This document shows positions 21,927 to 32,039 of a stretch of 64,000 bases of DNA, piece by piece. The position numbers were made by a program, and so were the translations under genes. Every line of letters begins with the position of its first letter. Within the stretch, counting starts at the first letter, position 1. Source of the stretch: Diplodia intermedia (taxonomy: Eukaryota > Ascomycota > Dothideomycetes > Botryosphaeriales > Botryosphaeriaceae); NCBI GenBank assembly GCA_021495925.1, contig JAKEKT010000006.1, positions 558,001 to 622,000 on the forward strand, in the 5' to 3' direction. The notes below the pieces were generated by a model. It was not told where the DNA came from. It made no database searches and saw only the letters and a list, made by a program, of their open reading frames with translations.

Positions 21927-23462
21927 ATGGATTGGGGAATCTCATTTCAAAGAGCGCCATTATCCAACCAGTTGACCGAAGAGCAGAGAGCTATGATGAA
22001 GCTTGTAGTCGAGGACTACCAAAACGTCTTTTTCACCGGCGCCACTGGTACCGGCAAAGCATTTCTTCTGCAGGAGCTTTTCACTGCACTTGCAACCAAG
22101 TATCACCAGAGCCCGAACCAAAGCGCATCACCTGGTCGGGAAGTACTCCACCTTTCTGGCAGGGCGCTGAACAGTCTCGCCGGAATCCCGAGGATGAGTA
22201 CTGGACGAGTGAGTGGGGAGACCCGCGAAGAGCAGCGAGCCGCGCGGCGTGTCCTTATTGAGGGGGCAATTGAACGGATGATGGAAAGGGCCAGCAGACA
22301 AATGAAATGTCGAGATGGGAAATACTCCATGTCAAGGTCCTTGTCATTGACGATATCCAGATGGTCGATACCCACCTATTTGATTACTTGGAGCGAGCCG
22401 CTCGGAAGATGCGCAGGAGCAAAAAAACCCTTTGGTGGAATCCAGGTAGTGGTGACCGGCGACTTCGCTCAAACACCTCCTGTGAGACGGAGAGGCAGCG
22501 TCTTGTTTTGCTTTGAGGCCGCCGCTTGGACATTCGTGAAATACCAAGTCGCTTTGACCAAAGTCTTCCGGCAAAACGACTCAGACTTCGGCAACATACT
22601 CACTGAGATGCGAACAGGACGCATCTCACAACGCAGTGTTACTGCGTTGATGTTACTGAGGAGGCCAGTGCGGCTGTGGCATGGCTTGGAGCCGACGGAG
22701 CTCTTCCCGACGATAGACCAAGCCGACAAAGTAAACGAACTGGGAGTCATCCAGCTCTATGGAATGAAACACACATACACCGCCCTAGACGGCGGGGAAG
22801 CGGACCTCTATGTGCGAAAGAAACTCCTGGGGGATTGCTGCGCTCCGACTGTCGTGCGGCTCAAGCAAGGCGCCCAAGTCATGCTCACCAAGAACCTCAA
22901 CCATCGTCTTTTGGTGAAAGGGGCTTTAGGCGAAGTGATAGCATTCAGGGCTGGCGGACCTGGCACCCAGCCAATTCCCGAAGTGCGTTTCTCATTTCCA
23001 GACGGCACCACTCTGCTTCGAAAATGCCCCGAGGCGACGTGGACCGTCAAAGGCCTTGTGTTGAGCGAGTGGAGGTCGGGCAGGTTCAAGCAGGTGGTCC
23101 TCGCCCGCCGTACACAGATCCCCCTCATACCCGCCTGGGCACTCACCATCGACAAAGCCCAAAGCCAAATGCTCCACCTGGTGAAACTCGACCTCAACCA
23201 CATGTTCGAACGAGGCCTAGTCTACAACGCCATCTCCCGCGTCGCCAGCGTCGACGGCCTCCAGATCGTCAACTTCAGCCGAAACAAAATCGCCACCGAC
23301 CCCCGAGTCCAGGAATTCTACGAGACGCTCTCCTCCAAGCCGCCGCTCCTACCACCAAACAACACACCACCACCCAAGCCGAGCCCCGTCACAGCTTCGC
23401 CCCCCCGCGGCGGCTCCCCGCTCTTCTCTCTCGCGCAAGATATTCTCTCACCTCGACCTTGA
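21927..23462 (+). pseudogene. Degenerate PIF1-like DNA helicase with two compensating frameshifts
   Basis: The long frame starts like a PIF1 helicase (LTEEQRAMMKLVVEDYQNVF, then FTGATGTGKAFLLQEL, Walker A with Ala in place of Ser/Thr). Between about 22,300 and 22,427 the helicase sequence moves to another frame: WEILHVKVLVIDDIQMVD (Walker B, normally DEISMVD) and LFDYLERAARKMRRSKK. It returns to the first frame after a run of seven A at 22421-22427, giving PFGGIQVVVTGDFAQTPPV. So one base is missing near 22,300 and one extra A sits in the run. The last helicase motif reads WALTIDKAQSQML where family members have a HKAQGQTL-like sequence. I read this as a decayed gene. Its C-terminal Pro-rich tail overlaps the dehydrogenase gene by 74 nt and may be read-through past a lost stop. 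Confidence 0.8.
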
Positions 23463-24648
23463 CCGGCGGCACAATCTCCTGCGGCGCGCCGACACTGACA
23501 GCGCCAGACGCATCGCGCCGATGCGGCGGCGGCTGGACACCCCACTCGGGAATGACGCGGGTGCCGCGGGTCGTGACCTCCAAGACCGTGCCGCCGCCAT
23601 ACTCGGCCCCCTCGACCAAGCGCACGGCCGCCGCCGCCACGTCGCGCGGCTCCAAGATGATGCTCGGCGCATACCCAAACTCGCGCAGCAGATCCGTTTT
23701 TTCCCCTCCCTCCTCCCCATCCGTCGGCGTCTGCGGCGTCCACAGCGGCGTCCGCACGACCCCCGGGCACAGCGCGACGACCTTGACGCCCTCCTGCGCG
23801 TCGGCCTTGCGCATCGTCTTGGCGAAGCCGACGACGGCGTGCTTGGTCGCCGTGTACAGCGGCACGGCGTAGGCCCCCGCGTAGCCCGCGATGGACGCCA
23901 CGAGCAGCACCACGCCCCGCTTGTCGGCGCCCAGCAGCGCGCGCATGGCGATCCGCGTGAGCTTGAGCGGCGCCGTGACGTTGACGGCGACGGTGGCGTA
24001 GGCGTCGCGTTCCGTGTCGGTCCAGAAGTTGGATGAGGCCTGTGGTGGTGGGTTAGGGGTCGTCGTTCGGACGGTTGTGTGGAGTGATGGGGGGACGGGA
24101 GGGAGTTCTTGGGGCAATTTTTTTTTGGGGGGCTTCGACGACTGCCTGCTTGCTGGCGAAGGCTCGGTCCTCGATGGGGGCAAATCGAGTGCGTGCTCAC
24201 TACTCACCGGCTCGAACACACCCGCCGACGCCATGTACACGTCCGGCACGTCCCCCCACCTCTCCTCGGCGACCCCGACGAGCCGCTCCAGGTCGTCCCG
24301 CTTCGTCACGTCGCATCGCTGGAAGACCAGGTCCTTTCCGCTCCCCTTCTGGCTCTCCACGAACGTCTCGGCGTCGTCGTTGAGCTTCAGGTCGGCGACG
24401 ACGACCTTGGCGCCGGCCGACGCGGCGAGCTTGACGAATTCAAGGCCGATGCCTGCGATTTTGCTCGTACGTACGTTAGTCGCAAGCTTTGGAAAATACC
24501 TCTCCCTCGCTCCCGTTTGGCACAACTCGTAGATAAAAAAGCCGTAAGGAACCGGGCATTTTTTCTTTTTCGCGGAAAGAAACTCACCGGAACCACCCCC
24601 CGTCACGACGACGATCTTGCCCTTCAACGGGAAATCGCCGACCTCCAT
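23389..24648 (-). CDS. Short-chain dehydrogenase/reductase (SDR, classical type)
   Basis: Exons 24648-24588, 24452-24208 and 24039-23389 with introns of 135 and 168 nt (GTGAGT donors) give 318 residues. The cofactor motif IVVVTGGGSG-IGLEF is rebuilt exactly across intron 1 (TGxxxGxG). An acidic residue after the second strand (VVVADLKL) suggests NAD preference. The active site is VASIAGY with YTATK (Y-x3-K), and PGVVRTPLW follows. The usual NNAG reads ASAG. Relatives include 15-hydroxyprostaglandin dehydrogenase-like fungal enzymes. The substrate is unknown. The C-terminal 60 residues are Pro/Arg-rich and lie in the overlap with the broken helicase. The introns contain low-complexity sequence, so an unspliced frame runs through them and misleads. 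Confidence 0.9.
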   Translation of the reverse strand: MEVGDFPLKGKIVVVTGGGSGEFLSAKKKKCPVPYGFFIYELCQTGARERYFPKLATNVRTSKIAGIGLEFVKLAASAGAKVVVADLKLNDDAETFVESQKGSGKDLVFQRCDVTKRDDLERLVGVAEERWGDVPDVYMASAGVFEPVSSEHALDLPPSRTEPSPASRQSSKPPKKKLPQELPPVPPSLHTTVRTTTPNPPPQASSNFWTDTERDAYATVAVNVTAPLKLTRIAMRALLGADKRGVVLLVASIAGYAGAYAVPLYTATKHAVVGFAKTMRKADAQEGVKVVALCPGVVRTPLWTPQTPTDGEEGGEKTDLLREFGYAPSIILEPRDVAAAAVRLVEGAEYGGGTVLEVTTRGTRVIPEWGVQPPPHRRDASGAVSVGAPQEIVPPVKVEVREYLARERRAGSRRGGAKL

Positions 24649-25705
24649 CGTGCAGCACTAGGCAGCAGGCAGCAGCAGAGACAACTGATCACCCTCCGTT
24701 CCTAGCTCTTGGAAAAAAAAGTGTTTGTGGTGCTTTGCTCTCCGACAGCGAGCTACCTATCGCCCCCCCTCCTCGAATGTTTTCAGAATATCACTTGTTC
24801 GATCTCGTTCCTTCGAGGAAAGACTGGTGGTTGTCGTGCTCTCCGACAGTCGATGATGATGTCGTCAGGTCGTAACCGGACTAGTAAGTAAGCTGCTTTA
24901 GCGCGAACGCCAACAACAACCCCGCTCTGCTCTGGTATTCTTCACAAGCACAACAACAACAGCAACAGCAGCAGGAAGAGATATATATATATATATATAC
25001 ACGCACGCCCTACCTACACACGCCGGCCCCCCCTCGTTTTAGCGCCGGAGGAGCCTAGAGAGAGCTGCGGGGTTCTTCGGATGCGACTATTGAACTGTGC
25101 CGCAAAAGACCGTCATCGCTACTCCTAGTTAGACCCGCGGCGACGGGAAGCGGGGGTAAATGTGACCCTATTTTTATTATTTGTCGCAATTCTCCACATT
25201 ACATATCACGGAGCGGGGGGAACTGATGTTTGTGTCCAAGTCCGACGAATGCAGACCAATCAAGAGTGCCGTCTCCGCCGTGACCTCGAGTCAAGAAGCC
25301 CACCGTCACTTGTCACCATGCATCGTCCCACTGCCCAAAATCTCAAGCACAAGCCGATGCCCGCCCGCCTCACTGCCGTGTACGCTTGCCCCACGAAGGT
25401 CGGAAGAAAAAGAGGTTGAATAGAAGTCTTCAGGATAAGAAAGGAAACCACTTTTCGAATTTTTGTTTTTTGAAGGGGGTCTCTCTCGTCTACACATCCC
25501 ATCCCATCCCGACGGCCCAGAAGGAAGAAGAAAAAGCCCGCGTGATCCTCAAAACCTCTCCTCCATCCCGTACTTAATCCCTCGGCTCCTCTCAGTTCAA
25601 CGTCTCCGTGTTCATCAGCCGTAAATGGGGTAAAGAAATAATTTTTTGAAAAGTCCACATTTCAAAACGCCTCGTAGATGCCCCATCTCCTTCCGTGAAT
25701 CGAAT
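24649..25705. other. Intergenic region with microsatellites
   Basis: Holds CAACAA/CAGCAG runs (about 24,912-24,975), an (AT)n tract at 24981-24999 and short frames without domains. It separates the dehydrogenase promoter from the 3' end of SUP35. Confidence 0.5.
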
Positions 25706-27990
25706 TTAAGCGTCGTCGGTGATGAGCTTCGTGATCTTGCCAATGGCGATTGTTTGACCCTGGTATCTACGTTAGTAAACCGAATTCAACGGGCACATCT
25801 CATTGTTGGGGTTGCTTACCTGGTCTCTGAGGGTGAAACGACCCATCTGCGGGTAGTCCTCGAATCTCTCAACACAGACGCTGCCGGCACCGCCGGTGAC
25901 GGACAAACGGGCGATGATGCTCATGCCCTTGGTGGCGAAACCCGGGGGCCTCTTGCTCTTCCTGCCCGTGCCCTTCTCGAGCTTGTGCAGCAGCGCGTCG
26001 AACGTGACCTCTTCCGTTGCCGAGTGCACGTGGAGCACACAGTTGAAACCGGCCGAGAGGATCGACTTGAGCTCGAGCAGCACAATCTGTGCCTCGAACT
26101 TCTTCACGCAGTGGACCGGACGCTTCGGCGAGCAGAGCACGAAGCCGGGAAGGATGTCTTCTTCTTCAATGCCCCTCAGACGGATGCGGATCTGCTCACC
26201 GCAAGTCGCTGCCTGGATTTCGTCCTCCGTCTCGCCGTACAGAGCCGACACACCGACGGTTTCGCGGTTAGGCATCATCAGGTAGTTGACACCCTTCTTG
26301 ATCACACCCGCCTCGATCTTGCCCTCAACCATAGTACCCATGTCGCGGTACTTGGCAGCAATGGGCATCATGAACGGGGCGTTGAGCTTGCGCTCGAGCG
26401 TTTTCATGTTGTCCAGGAACTCCAGAAGCGAGGGACCATCGTACCACGGGCATACGTCCTTCGGAACCCGGTCCTTGATACCCTTCATGGTCTGCGCCGA
26501 AACCGGCATGAAGGTAAGGTCTGCATTATTTCGTCAGTGTCACAGTTAGGAAGAAAGAGAATGTGTTTGCACGCACCGGTCTTGGGGTTGTAGCCAACAC
26601 CCTTGAGGAACTGGGTGAGCTTGACGGTGCACTCCTTGTAGCGCTCCTCGCTCCAGTCGACAGTCGGGTCATCCATCTTGTTGACAACGACGCAGAGCTT
26701 GTTGACACCCTGAGTCTTGGCGAGCACAGCGTGCTCTCTCGTCTGACCTCCCTTCTCGAAACCCGTCTCGTACTCGCCCTTGCGCGCAGAAATGACCAAA
26801 ACACCGACATCGGCCTGCGAAGCGCCACCAATCATGTTCGGGACGTACGTCTTGTGGCCGGGGGCATCCAGAATACTGTAGCGGCGCGTTTCTGTCTCGA
26901 AGAAGCCCCTGCCAACCTCGACCGTCTTACCCTTCGAGCGCTCCTCCTTGGTCAGATCCAGAGCCCACGAGAGGTACCAGGTTTCACGGCCGGCCTCCTT
27001 AGCCTCGCGCTTGTACTTGTCCAATGTCCGCTCGTCGACCATGCCGGTGGCGTAAAGAATGGAACCGCCCAGAGTAGACTTGCCAGCATCGACGTGGCCC
27101 AAGAAAATGACGTTGACGTGCTCCTTGCCGTACATATCGGCCAGGGTGTCCTCGTCGACATCGGCGGCCTGCTCCTGGGCGATCATGTCGGCCTGCTGCT
27201 TGGCGGCCTTTGCATCCGAGGCGCGGGTAGGGCTGTTCCTGCCGGAGGAGGGGGTGGGGGAAGTCTTGCCGCTGGCGGCAGGGCCGGCCGTCTCGCCAGA
27301 CTTCTCGATGGCCTTGGCAGCGGTGACCTTCTTGCCTGCCGAGGGAGCGCCCTGGTCCTTGTTGGCGGCGTCCTTCGCGGCCGAAGGAGCGGCACCGCCA
27401 ATGCTGAGCACCTTCGTGGCGCCGGCCTTCTCGACCTTGGGCGCGTCGCCACCAATGCTCAGAACCTTGGTGCCGCCGGCAGACTCAACCTTGGTGGAAC
27501 CGTCGCCACCGATGGAGAGCGTCTTCGGTGCAGCCTTGGGCGAGCCGGCGGCGGGAGCAGCTGCGGGCTGGGCGGGGGCTGCGGCCTGGAGGTCGTCGCC
27601 GCGCTTGGCGATCTTGGGGGTCTGGCGCGGCTGCTGTTGCTGTTGTTGCTGGGGCTGGAAGTTCTGCTGGGGGTATCCGCCATAGCCCTGCTGGGGGTAG
27701 TTGTAGCCCTGTTGGCCGTAGCCGTACTGGCCAAATTGCTGCTGCTGGCCGTACTGGGGGTAGCCGCCGGCGCCGCCGCCGTAGTACTGACCGTACTGGT
27801 TGTAGCCACCGTAGCCCTGGAAGGGCTGGCCCGGGGTGAAGGTGGCGGCGCCGGGAGTGAAGGATGCGGCGCCGGGGGTGAAGGTGGGAGCGCGGGCAGC
27901 AGGGTTCAGGTTCATCTGCTGCTGGGTCTGCTGGGCGAGGCTCTCGTCCTGCGCATCCTTGTCGTCCTCCCACGAGTTGAGGTCAGCCAT
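25706..27990 (-). CDS. SUP35: Translation termination factor eRF3 (Sup35 GTPase)
   Basis: Exons 27990-26577, 26520-25820 and 25759-25706 give 722 residues. eRF3 binds eRF1 and uses GTP hydrolysis to release finished peptides at stop codons. The C-terminal GTPase begins near residue 290: G1 GHVDAGKST, G3 DAPGH, G4 NKMD, and domain 2/3 sequence ending IAIGKITKLITDDA. The tiny third exon (18 codons) is needed for the conserved C-terminus. Residues about 35-125 are a Gln/Gly/Tyr-rich prion-like domain (YGGYNQYGQYYGGG, QQGYNYPQQGYGGYPQQ, a run of seven Q). After it comes a Lys/Ala/Ser middle region with three TKVLSIGG/KTLSIGG repeats. A TATATAG sequence lies near 28,080 upstream. Confidence 0.96.
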
Positions 27991-28448
27991 TTTGACGCGG
28001 TGTGCGTGGCGCGATGGGAGCGGATGGCGGTCGTGGGTGTGCGGTGCTGGCCGAGTGCGCAGCAGCGAGGGCGAGTCCTATATAGGCGGCCCGGGGGTGG
28101 AGTGGGAAATGACGGAGTGTGGGTGAGGGTCGGGCCAGCAGCAAAAGGCTTGATCTTGGGCGGCATTTGAGTGGTGGGGCACAAATCGCCCGCCGCCCAC
28201 TGCGCACAGACCACCCGTTAGGCTCCCGGCCGCACCTTCTCCTCCAAATCCCCCATCGCCAGGCACCAATGACGTGCATGCACAGGGCTGAGTCGAGCTC
28301 GGAGTCACTAATCCCGGGTGATTCACTCTGAGTCCATCCGGCCCGCTGCAGCTGCCGCCGCCGCCGCGCGTGCTATTGTTGCCCGATTCTCGAAGCCTCT
28401 ACTTCTTGTCGTTGCCTCTGCCCAAACGCCCACCCACTACCGCCCACC
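27991..28448. promoter_or_regulatory. Bidirectional promoter of SUP35 and the Yrb30-like gene
   Basis: The 458 bases between two divergent ATGs contain TATATAG near 28,080 (for SUP35) and C/T-rich sequence up to 28,448. No gene fits here. Confidence 0.5.
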
Positions 28449-31082
28449 ATGGATCTCCTGCTGTCCAAGGTATGTCTCTACCGGGCCAAGACAGTCTCTG
28501 CGCCTCTGCAACCACACCCTGTCACCATGGCTTCATCTCACCCCACTCAGTTCCCACGTGCGCCTGCAGTGCCACCCTCAGCGGCATCTGATCGACATCT
28601 GACATTTGACAGGTTACGCAGCAGGCGATGAACTATGCCATCAGGTCGGGCATCGTCATCACTAGCAGCTATGCTATGAAGCAATGCTCCCGCCTCATCA
28701 AGGTTTGCCCTCTTTCGCCACTGTGTCTGTGCACGGCTGACCTCCGCAGTCAGTGGACAGCAGCACCGAGAAGCAGGAGCTGGCAGCGTTGCAACTGCGC
28801 CTGGAAAGCAAAATCAGGGTATCTTCACCCGCTTTCAGTGCCGTTGAGCTGATGCGCTAACGTACGCCCAGATCATCTCTCCCGCTATTGATATGATAGA
28901 ACTTATCTCCGCCCGTGGAAACACCTCACTTGAGTCTGCTGTCTCCCTCACCAAGGCTCTTCGCTGGGACATTCAGTCTCTCGGTGTCCGCCTGGCAAAA
29001 GCAGCCGGCGAGGAGGAGCTTCACCGGAGAGGCAGTTCCCGTGCCAAGCCAAAGGCCGACAACGAGCTCGAGGTGAAGTTCATCATCTCCGACATCAAGC
29101 AACTGCTTGCTCGCATTGAAGATGCAGTGCCTCTCATCAATTTGGCCATCACTACCTCTGGCGCCAACTTATCCAGCTCTCTACCTTCCACCGTGTCTCC
29201 TTCCCGCCTGCTCCAGGCCAGCACATTCCTGACCGCCGGAGACACCCAGTATTCCATGAACCCCACCGGTGCGCAACAAATTGGCCCTGCTTTCACCCTT
29301 TCCATGTACATGCTTTTCGCTGGCCACATACGTCCCCACGATGAAGCAGGGATCAGGGAAACCACGTGGAAGGAGGTCATCCACAAGGCACGTGTGAAGC
29401 TCATGAGGGTTCCCCTCGACAGCATCCAGGACTTCACACCCTTGAACGCACATGGCAACATCCCCGCCACAGAAGGTAGTGCCTACGAGTATGCCTATCA
29501 GCTTCTCATCATCGAAGATCTGGACGATGACCGCGTCCACACGTTTGATGAGGGGGAGCTGCAACCGGGGCCTTTCGAGGACGTCGCCAGAGCGGGCATC
29601 CGCGAGATCGTTCCTATCCATCAAGTTTCGAAAATTTTCTACGCCGATACTGGGAAAATCCTCAACATAGGGACGGACGGCGAGACAAATAATCCCATCT
29701 TGCTCCTGAAGCGCGACGTCAACGCAATACCGCCGCGCCGCATGATGGAGCGGCAAGCCGCGGAGCAATGGTACGATGACTACGAAGAGGAGGTACCAGA
29801 AGACACACATGAAGAGGAAGCAGCGCCTGGCACACCCAAAGAAGACGATCAGTCCGAGATCGACGCACAGCTCTTCCGGGAGTCCTCGACCTCTCGAGCA
29901 CCAAAACCAGAGCAACATCCCGAGCCAGAGCACTACGACGAGACGCCGCAGCCGTGGCGACTTCCTCCCAATCTTGATCCGGAGTGGGTCGCCTTCGAGG
30001 TGTACGTCGAAGAGTCCGACTCCGACGACGAAGACGACATGACCGAAGCGACACAAACCTCACAACAACCGCCCTCGTCAACTCCTCCTTCCGGCGCTGG
30101 CGCCAACATCTCGTCCCGATCCGCCTCCCTCGATCCGCACCTCACCACCGGCCTTACCAACCTCAACCTCCGCACTCCCTCCCCCGCCCCCAACCACTCA
30201 TCCCCCCCTTCCGCAGCCCCAGGCACTGCCCTCCAAACCCGACCGACCTACTCCTCCCCAATGGCACCCCCACCCCGCCAACAACCTTCCTCATCCCTCC
30301 CACCCATCCGCACCTCCCTCTCCCTCCTCGAAATGCTCATCCGCCTCACCGCGCTCCAGCAATTCCAACAATCCTCGCACCTCTCCATCCCCGACGAACT
30401 CCTCACCTTCTTCCTCTCCGAGTCCGCCTCCACCGTCGGCGCCGGCTCCGACGCAGACCTGCGCCGCCGCGTGCGCCGCGACGCCGTGCGCCGCGTCGGC
30501 TTCGATCCGTACGACGAGAGCCCGATCAAGCGGCGGGGCGAGGAGTACCTGGAGCGCGAGATGCACGGCGGCGGAAGCCAGTACGACGGCGGCGAGGGGA
30601 GCCAGTACGGAGGACCGGAGGGCGAGGGAGAGGGCGAGGGAGACGGGTACTACTACTACGACGACGACGGGCCCGGCTCGGAGCAGCAGCAGCAGAGGTA
30701 CCGTCACAACCACCGCGACGAGTACCACTCGTCACCGCCCCCCGCGCGCCTCGACGCCAGCAGCAGGAACCAGAGGGCGGCGCCCGGATACGCAAGCAGC
30801 AGCAGCATCAGCAGCAGCATCAGCAGTCCCCTCCGCGATCGAGATCACCGCCATCATAACCACCACCACGCCCGTTCCTCGCCGCTGGTGCCACCGCATC
30901 ATCGCGACGTGCCCATTCCGAGCCGCGAGACGAGCGCGCAGCCCAGCCCGTTGCTGCGGAAGGCGACGGATCGAATGGGTGGTGGTAACGGTGGCGGCGG
31001 CGGGTTGGGCGGCGGCAGGTTGAGCGTTGGGGAGAGGAGGAGACAGAGTCGGCAGGGTGGTACGCCGGGGGCGGAGAGATAA
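28449..31082 (+). CDS. YRB30: RanGTP-binding protein (Yrb30 family)
   Basis: Exons 28449-28469, 28613-28702, 28750-28818 and 28872-31082 join without phase problems into 796 residues. The first three exons are short (7, 30 and 23 codons) and encode the family start, MDLLLSKVTQQAMNYAIRSG. The conserved RanGTP-binding region runs to about residue 340 (for example PLDSIQDFTPLNAHGNIPA and HQVSKIFYADTGKILNIGTD). In yeast Yrb30 binds RanGTP and blocks RanGAP-stimulated hydrolysis, affecting nuclear transport. The second half is acidic, then Pro/Ser-rich, then Gly/Ser/His-rich and looks disordered, with one predicted helical stretch (SLSLLEMLIRLTALQQFQQ). Family assignment is from memory of the N-terminal motif. 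Confidence 0.82.
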
Positions 31083-32039
31083 GGGACGGGTTGCTTGCTG
31101 CGAATGAAGGGGAGGTAGGGAGGCTGGAAGAATGCCGAGATGGGGGGTTGGAGGATTCTCTCTCTCTCTCTCTCTCTCTCTCAGATTTGCTGCATGGGGA
31201 AGGAGGGAGGGGGGTGGGGGAAGCGATAAGGTCGGTCAGTCAGCCTGGAGAATTTGAGTTGCTGCCGAAAGCGTTTTTTTCGCTGGATAAGCTTTTTTTG
31301 GTGGCGTGGCGTTGCTTGCCACATACTCAACGGTCTGTGGAACGCAAGGGGGGTGGGGTGGTGTTGCACGAAAAAGAAAAAATATCGTTGCGCGGCGGGC
31401 GTTGCTGTTAAAGCCATTGCAAATAGCTAGAAGATAGATACCCAGCCTGCCTGCCTGCCTGCCCTTCCAGAGACGACAACATTTCACGAACGTCACCAAA
31501 ACAAAGAAAGAAACAAAACAAAACGGAAGGAGGGGAAGGGGGAATAAAAGAGAGAGAAAATGGTTTCTACGCACACGACTATCAGCCTGACGTGCCGTCG
31601 GGTTTGATGAAATGAACATCGGGGGCTGCTCAATCGTCATTCCCCACGCACCGACCCCTCAAAGAGTCATCACTGCAACTGCTGCAACTAAAAGCCTGCT
31701 ACTTCCCTACAACTACACCAAGCATTGTGCACCAGACAGACAGACACACCGGCATCCTCAAAACTCCGTAAAGATATCATTGACAAGGTAAGACGTATCC
31801 GTTTCAATTTCGTCCTCACAATAACAACCATACCAAGGGAGACCCAGGCCTGCTCATAATATATTTCTCACGACGAGCTTTTCCAGCCAGCCAGCAAGGG
31901 TAAAGGAGAGAGGGGGGAAAAAAAGCATGCAAGTAGAGCAGAAACGCATGACTTCCACCAAAAAAAAAAAAAAAAAAAAAGGAACGGATAGTCAGCAACC
32001 AATGAAATCATGTTGACGGTAAGCTATGATTTCATCCAG
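31083..32039. other. Intergenic region with simple repeats
   Basis: Convergent 3' ends of the Yrb30-like and BSD genes. Contains (TC)13 at 31157-31182, CCTG repeats around 31,444-31,463, purine-rich sequence near 31,500-31,560 and a 21-nt poly-A run at 31960-31980. No gene is supported. Confidence 0.55.
31157..31182. repeat. (TC)n microsatellite
   Basis: Thirteen perfect TC units, 75 nt behind the Yrb30-like stop codon. Confidence 0.9.

Noticed and set aside
22676..23872. 398-codon plus-strand ORF.
   Set aside because: Alternate frame of the helicase remnant continuing into antisense of the dehydrogenase; Arg/Pro/Ser-rich with no domain.
24981..24999. (AT)n tract considered as an origin or centromere-like element.
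   Set aside because: Too short and isolated; a plain microsatellite.
26563..28170. 535-codon plus-strand ORF.
   Set aside because: Antisense shadow of SUP35; Leu/Gly/Val-biased and without any domain.
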